Positions 5,467 to 6,394 of a stretch of 6,394 bases of DNA are shown one piece after another. Every line of letters starts with the position of its first letter. Position 1 is the first letter of the stretch. The notes beneath the pieces were generated by a model. It worked only from the letters and a program-made list of their open reading frames with translations, did no database searches and had not been told where the DNA came from. Position numbers and translations under genes: made by a program. The stretch lies in NCBI GenBank assembly GCA_003156495.1, contig PMHC01000301.1, positions 1,129 through 7,522 on the forward strand. Direction: 5' to 3'. The DNA comes from Acidobacteriaceae bacterium (GTDB taxonomy: Bacteria; Acidobacteriota; Terriglobia; Terriglobales; Acidobacteriaceae).

Positions 5467-5637
5467 TGGTACCCATGCGCCGCGCCATCTCTACTTTGGT
5501 GATTTTTGCTCCTGCATGGCCTTTTCCACCTGCCAAGCTAAAACCCGCTTGACCGCGTGGTTGGTCGCATCCTCGTACAGCCCTTCCGCCTTGAGAAAAT
5601 CATCGAGCGAAGAGCCAATGTGCGGATTGCGCTTCAT
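5462..5637 (-). pseudogene. HigA/XRE-type antitoxin remnant, frameshifted and truncated
   Basis: From ATG 5637, with a G-rich RBS-like run upstream, 48 codons read MKRNPHIGSSLDDFLKAEGL..., then AVKRVLAWQVEKAMQEQ, and stop at 5491-5493. This is the N-terminal part of a small HTH regulator family often paired with RelE/ParE toxins. Adding one base in the A5 tract (plus-strand T5, 5503-5507) restores ITKVEMARRMGTSR, the start of the family's DNA-binding helix-turn-helix, out to 5462. After that the sequence runs into the palindromic cluster and family similarity ends. So two lesions are seen: a 1-nt deletion (real or a sequencing error) and loss of the C-terminal HTH. The unshifted 48-residue product would lack DNA binding. 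No intact toxin gene is recognisable upstream at 5638-5860, although the ATGA context could be a stop/start overlap left from one. Confidence 0.65.
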
Positions 5638-5716
5638 CGTTGAACCCCCCTTTTGCCGCGTGCGCCTAAGCCATATTTCGTTTTTGAAACTGGAACAGCG
5701 CTCACGTTACAAGCCA

Positions 5717-5814
5717 GCACCGTAACCGGATCATTTCGATCTTTCGCGTTGTGGTTTTCCCCGGTTTCAAAATCGAGACCGGGGGCACCCTCGGAGGTAC
5801 AAGTTCAAGCGGCC
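5717..5814. repeat. Dispersed repeat, copy B
   Basis: The same ~97-bp repeat as 2415-2510, same orientation, about 80% identical, with a 2-bp insertion before the palindrome. The palindrome CCCCGGTTTC / GAGACCGGGG (around AAAATC) has one change that still allows a G-U pair in RNA. It lies between the antitoxin remnant and the heptad array behind purB. Confidence 0.8.
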
Positions 5815-5818
5815 AGAG

Positions 5819-5858
5819 AGCTAGGAGCTAGAGGCTAGTAGCTAGAGGCTAGCAGCTA
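5819..5858. repeat. Heptanucleotide tandem array after purB
   Basis: Nearly six units with a period of 7: AGCTAGG, AGCTAGA, GGCTAGT, AGCTAGA, GGCTAGC, AGCTA. It ends 3 nt from the purB stop codon. About 32 nt match the reverse complement of the metX-proximal array with one mismatch. Confidence 0.85.
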
Positions 5859-5861
5859 TCG

Positions 5862-6394
5862 TCACTCTCCTAGCACGCGGCGGAAGATCGCCTCCACATT
5901 GCTTAGTTGGCGCGTGTAGTCGAAGGCCTTCTCTAACTTCTCTGGCGCGAGCAACGCGGTGATCTTCGCGTCTTTGGCTACTTCGTCGCGGAAGACGAGA
6001 TCCTCTTGCCAGGCGCGCATGGCGTGGCCCTGCACCAGACGGTAGGCGTCCTCGCGCATCATGCCGGCCTCGGCCAGATCGAGCAGTAGTTGGCCACTGA
6101 AGATCAGCCCGCCGGTCGATTCCAAATTCTTCTTCATCCGCTCGGGATAGACCAGCAGACGGTCGATCAAGTTAGTCGTTTTGGCCAGCAGATAGTCGGC
6201 CAGAATCGTCGAATCCGGGAAGATCACACGCTCGACCGAGGAGTGCGAAATGTCGCGCTCGTGCCAGAGAGCGACGTTCTCAAAGGCCGCCTGGGCATTG
6301 GAACGCATCACGCGCGCCAGGCCGCAGATCTGCTCGCTGGTAATTGGATTTTTTTTGTGCGGCATGGCCGACGAGCCCTTCTGCTTTTCGCTGA
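5862..6394 (-). CDS. purB: Adenylosuccinate lyase, C-terminal part (start beyond window)
   Basis: PurB performs two purine steps: SAICAR to AICAR plus fumarate, and adenylosuccinate to AMP plus fumarate. About 177 residues are visible, the C-terminal part of a protein usually ~430 long. The fumarase/aspartase-superfamily signature GSSAMPHKKNP lies at 6339-6371; it includes the flexible-loop serine acting in catalysis and a Lys/Asn pair for substrate binding. ENVALWHERDISHSSVERV follows, then the helical C-terminal domain ending RRVLGE and TGA at 5862. The sequence is of the Bacillus/Thermotoga type rather than the longer E. coli type. The frame is open to the right edge. No terminator hairpin with a T-run follows; a heptad array starts 3 nt past the stop. 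Confidence 0.95.
   Translation of the reverse strand, partial: SEKQKGSSAMPHKKNPITSEQICGLARVMRSNAQAAFENVALWHERDISHSSVERVIFPDSTILADYLLAKTTNLIDRLLVYPERMKKNLESTGGLIFSGQLLLDLAEAGMMREDAYRLVQGHAMRAWQEDLVFRDEVAKDAKITALLAPEKLEKAFDYTRQLSNVEAIFRRVLGE

Larger units (their letters stand above)
5255..5861. other. Region without an intact gene between ubiX and purB
   Basis: These 607 bp hold, left to right, the ubiX leader, a cluster of small palindromes (5330-5466), a broken antitoxin-like gene (5462-5637), a second copy of the dispersed repeat (5717-5814) and a heptad array (5819-5858). No confident promoter for ubiX was found; any start must lie in or near the palindromic cluster. Confidence 0.7.

Noticed and set aside
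5638..5720. RelE/HigB toxin tail upstream of the antitoxin remnant
   Set aside because: The ATGA context and a frame ending RGKRGVQR are suggestive, but the stretch is too short and lacks recognisable toxin motifs.
521..6358. Poly-A8 tracts (minus strand) in the TPR-like gene, before metX and in purB as slippage sites
   Set aside because: The genes read through in one frame with correct conserved sequence (AMPHKKNP in purB), so no frameshift needs to be invoked.

Overview
The window looks like chromosomal DNA of a GC-rich, probably acidobacterial (Terriglobia-like) bacterium. This is inferred from the style of the proteins and from the interspersed intergenic repeats: heptanucleotide arrays, small hairpin repeats and a short TIR element. 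No rRNA or other taxonomic marker is present, so the assignment is tentative.

Layout, left to right. A secreted TPR-like protein (minus strand, C-terminus off the left edge) has its own strong sigma70-type promoter and a leader of about 140 nt. Next on the minus strand is metX (homoserine O-acyltransferase), then a 490-bp gene-free repeat island, then metY (O-acetylhomoserine sulfhydrylase). metX and metY together supply homocysteine by direct sulfhydrylation. Upstream of metY is a leader of about 230 nt with a good promoter, a 15-codon reading frame that opens Met-Cys-Met-Cys-Ala-Cys, and an intrinsic terminator whose 5' arm can pair with the leader reading frame. This is the architecture of a sulfur-amino-acid attenuator and is the most interesting item in the window. 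Divergent from metY is a small ABM-domain monooxygenase gene (plus strand), which converges on ubiX (flavin prenyltransferase, minus strand, probable TTG start).

Upstream of ubiX lies a 607-bp stretch without an intact gene. It holds a cluster of small palindromes with TAC loops, a frameshifted and truncated HigA/XRE-type antitoxin remnant, a second copy of a ~97-bp dispersed repeat and a heptad array. The right edge carries the C-terminal ~178 codons of purB (adenylosuccinate lyase, minus strand).

Housekeeping metabolism (methionine, prenyl-FMN, purines) thus alternates with small non-coding repeats that touch gene boundaries. One heptad array lies immediately upstream of the metX start, one provides the ubiX stop region, and one follows the purB stop. 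No rRNA, tRNA, CRISPR array, insertion sequence with transposase or replication origin was recognised.
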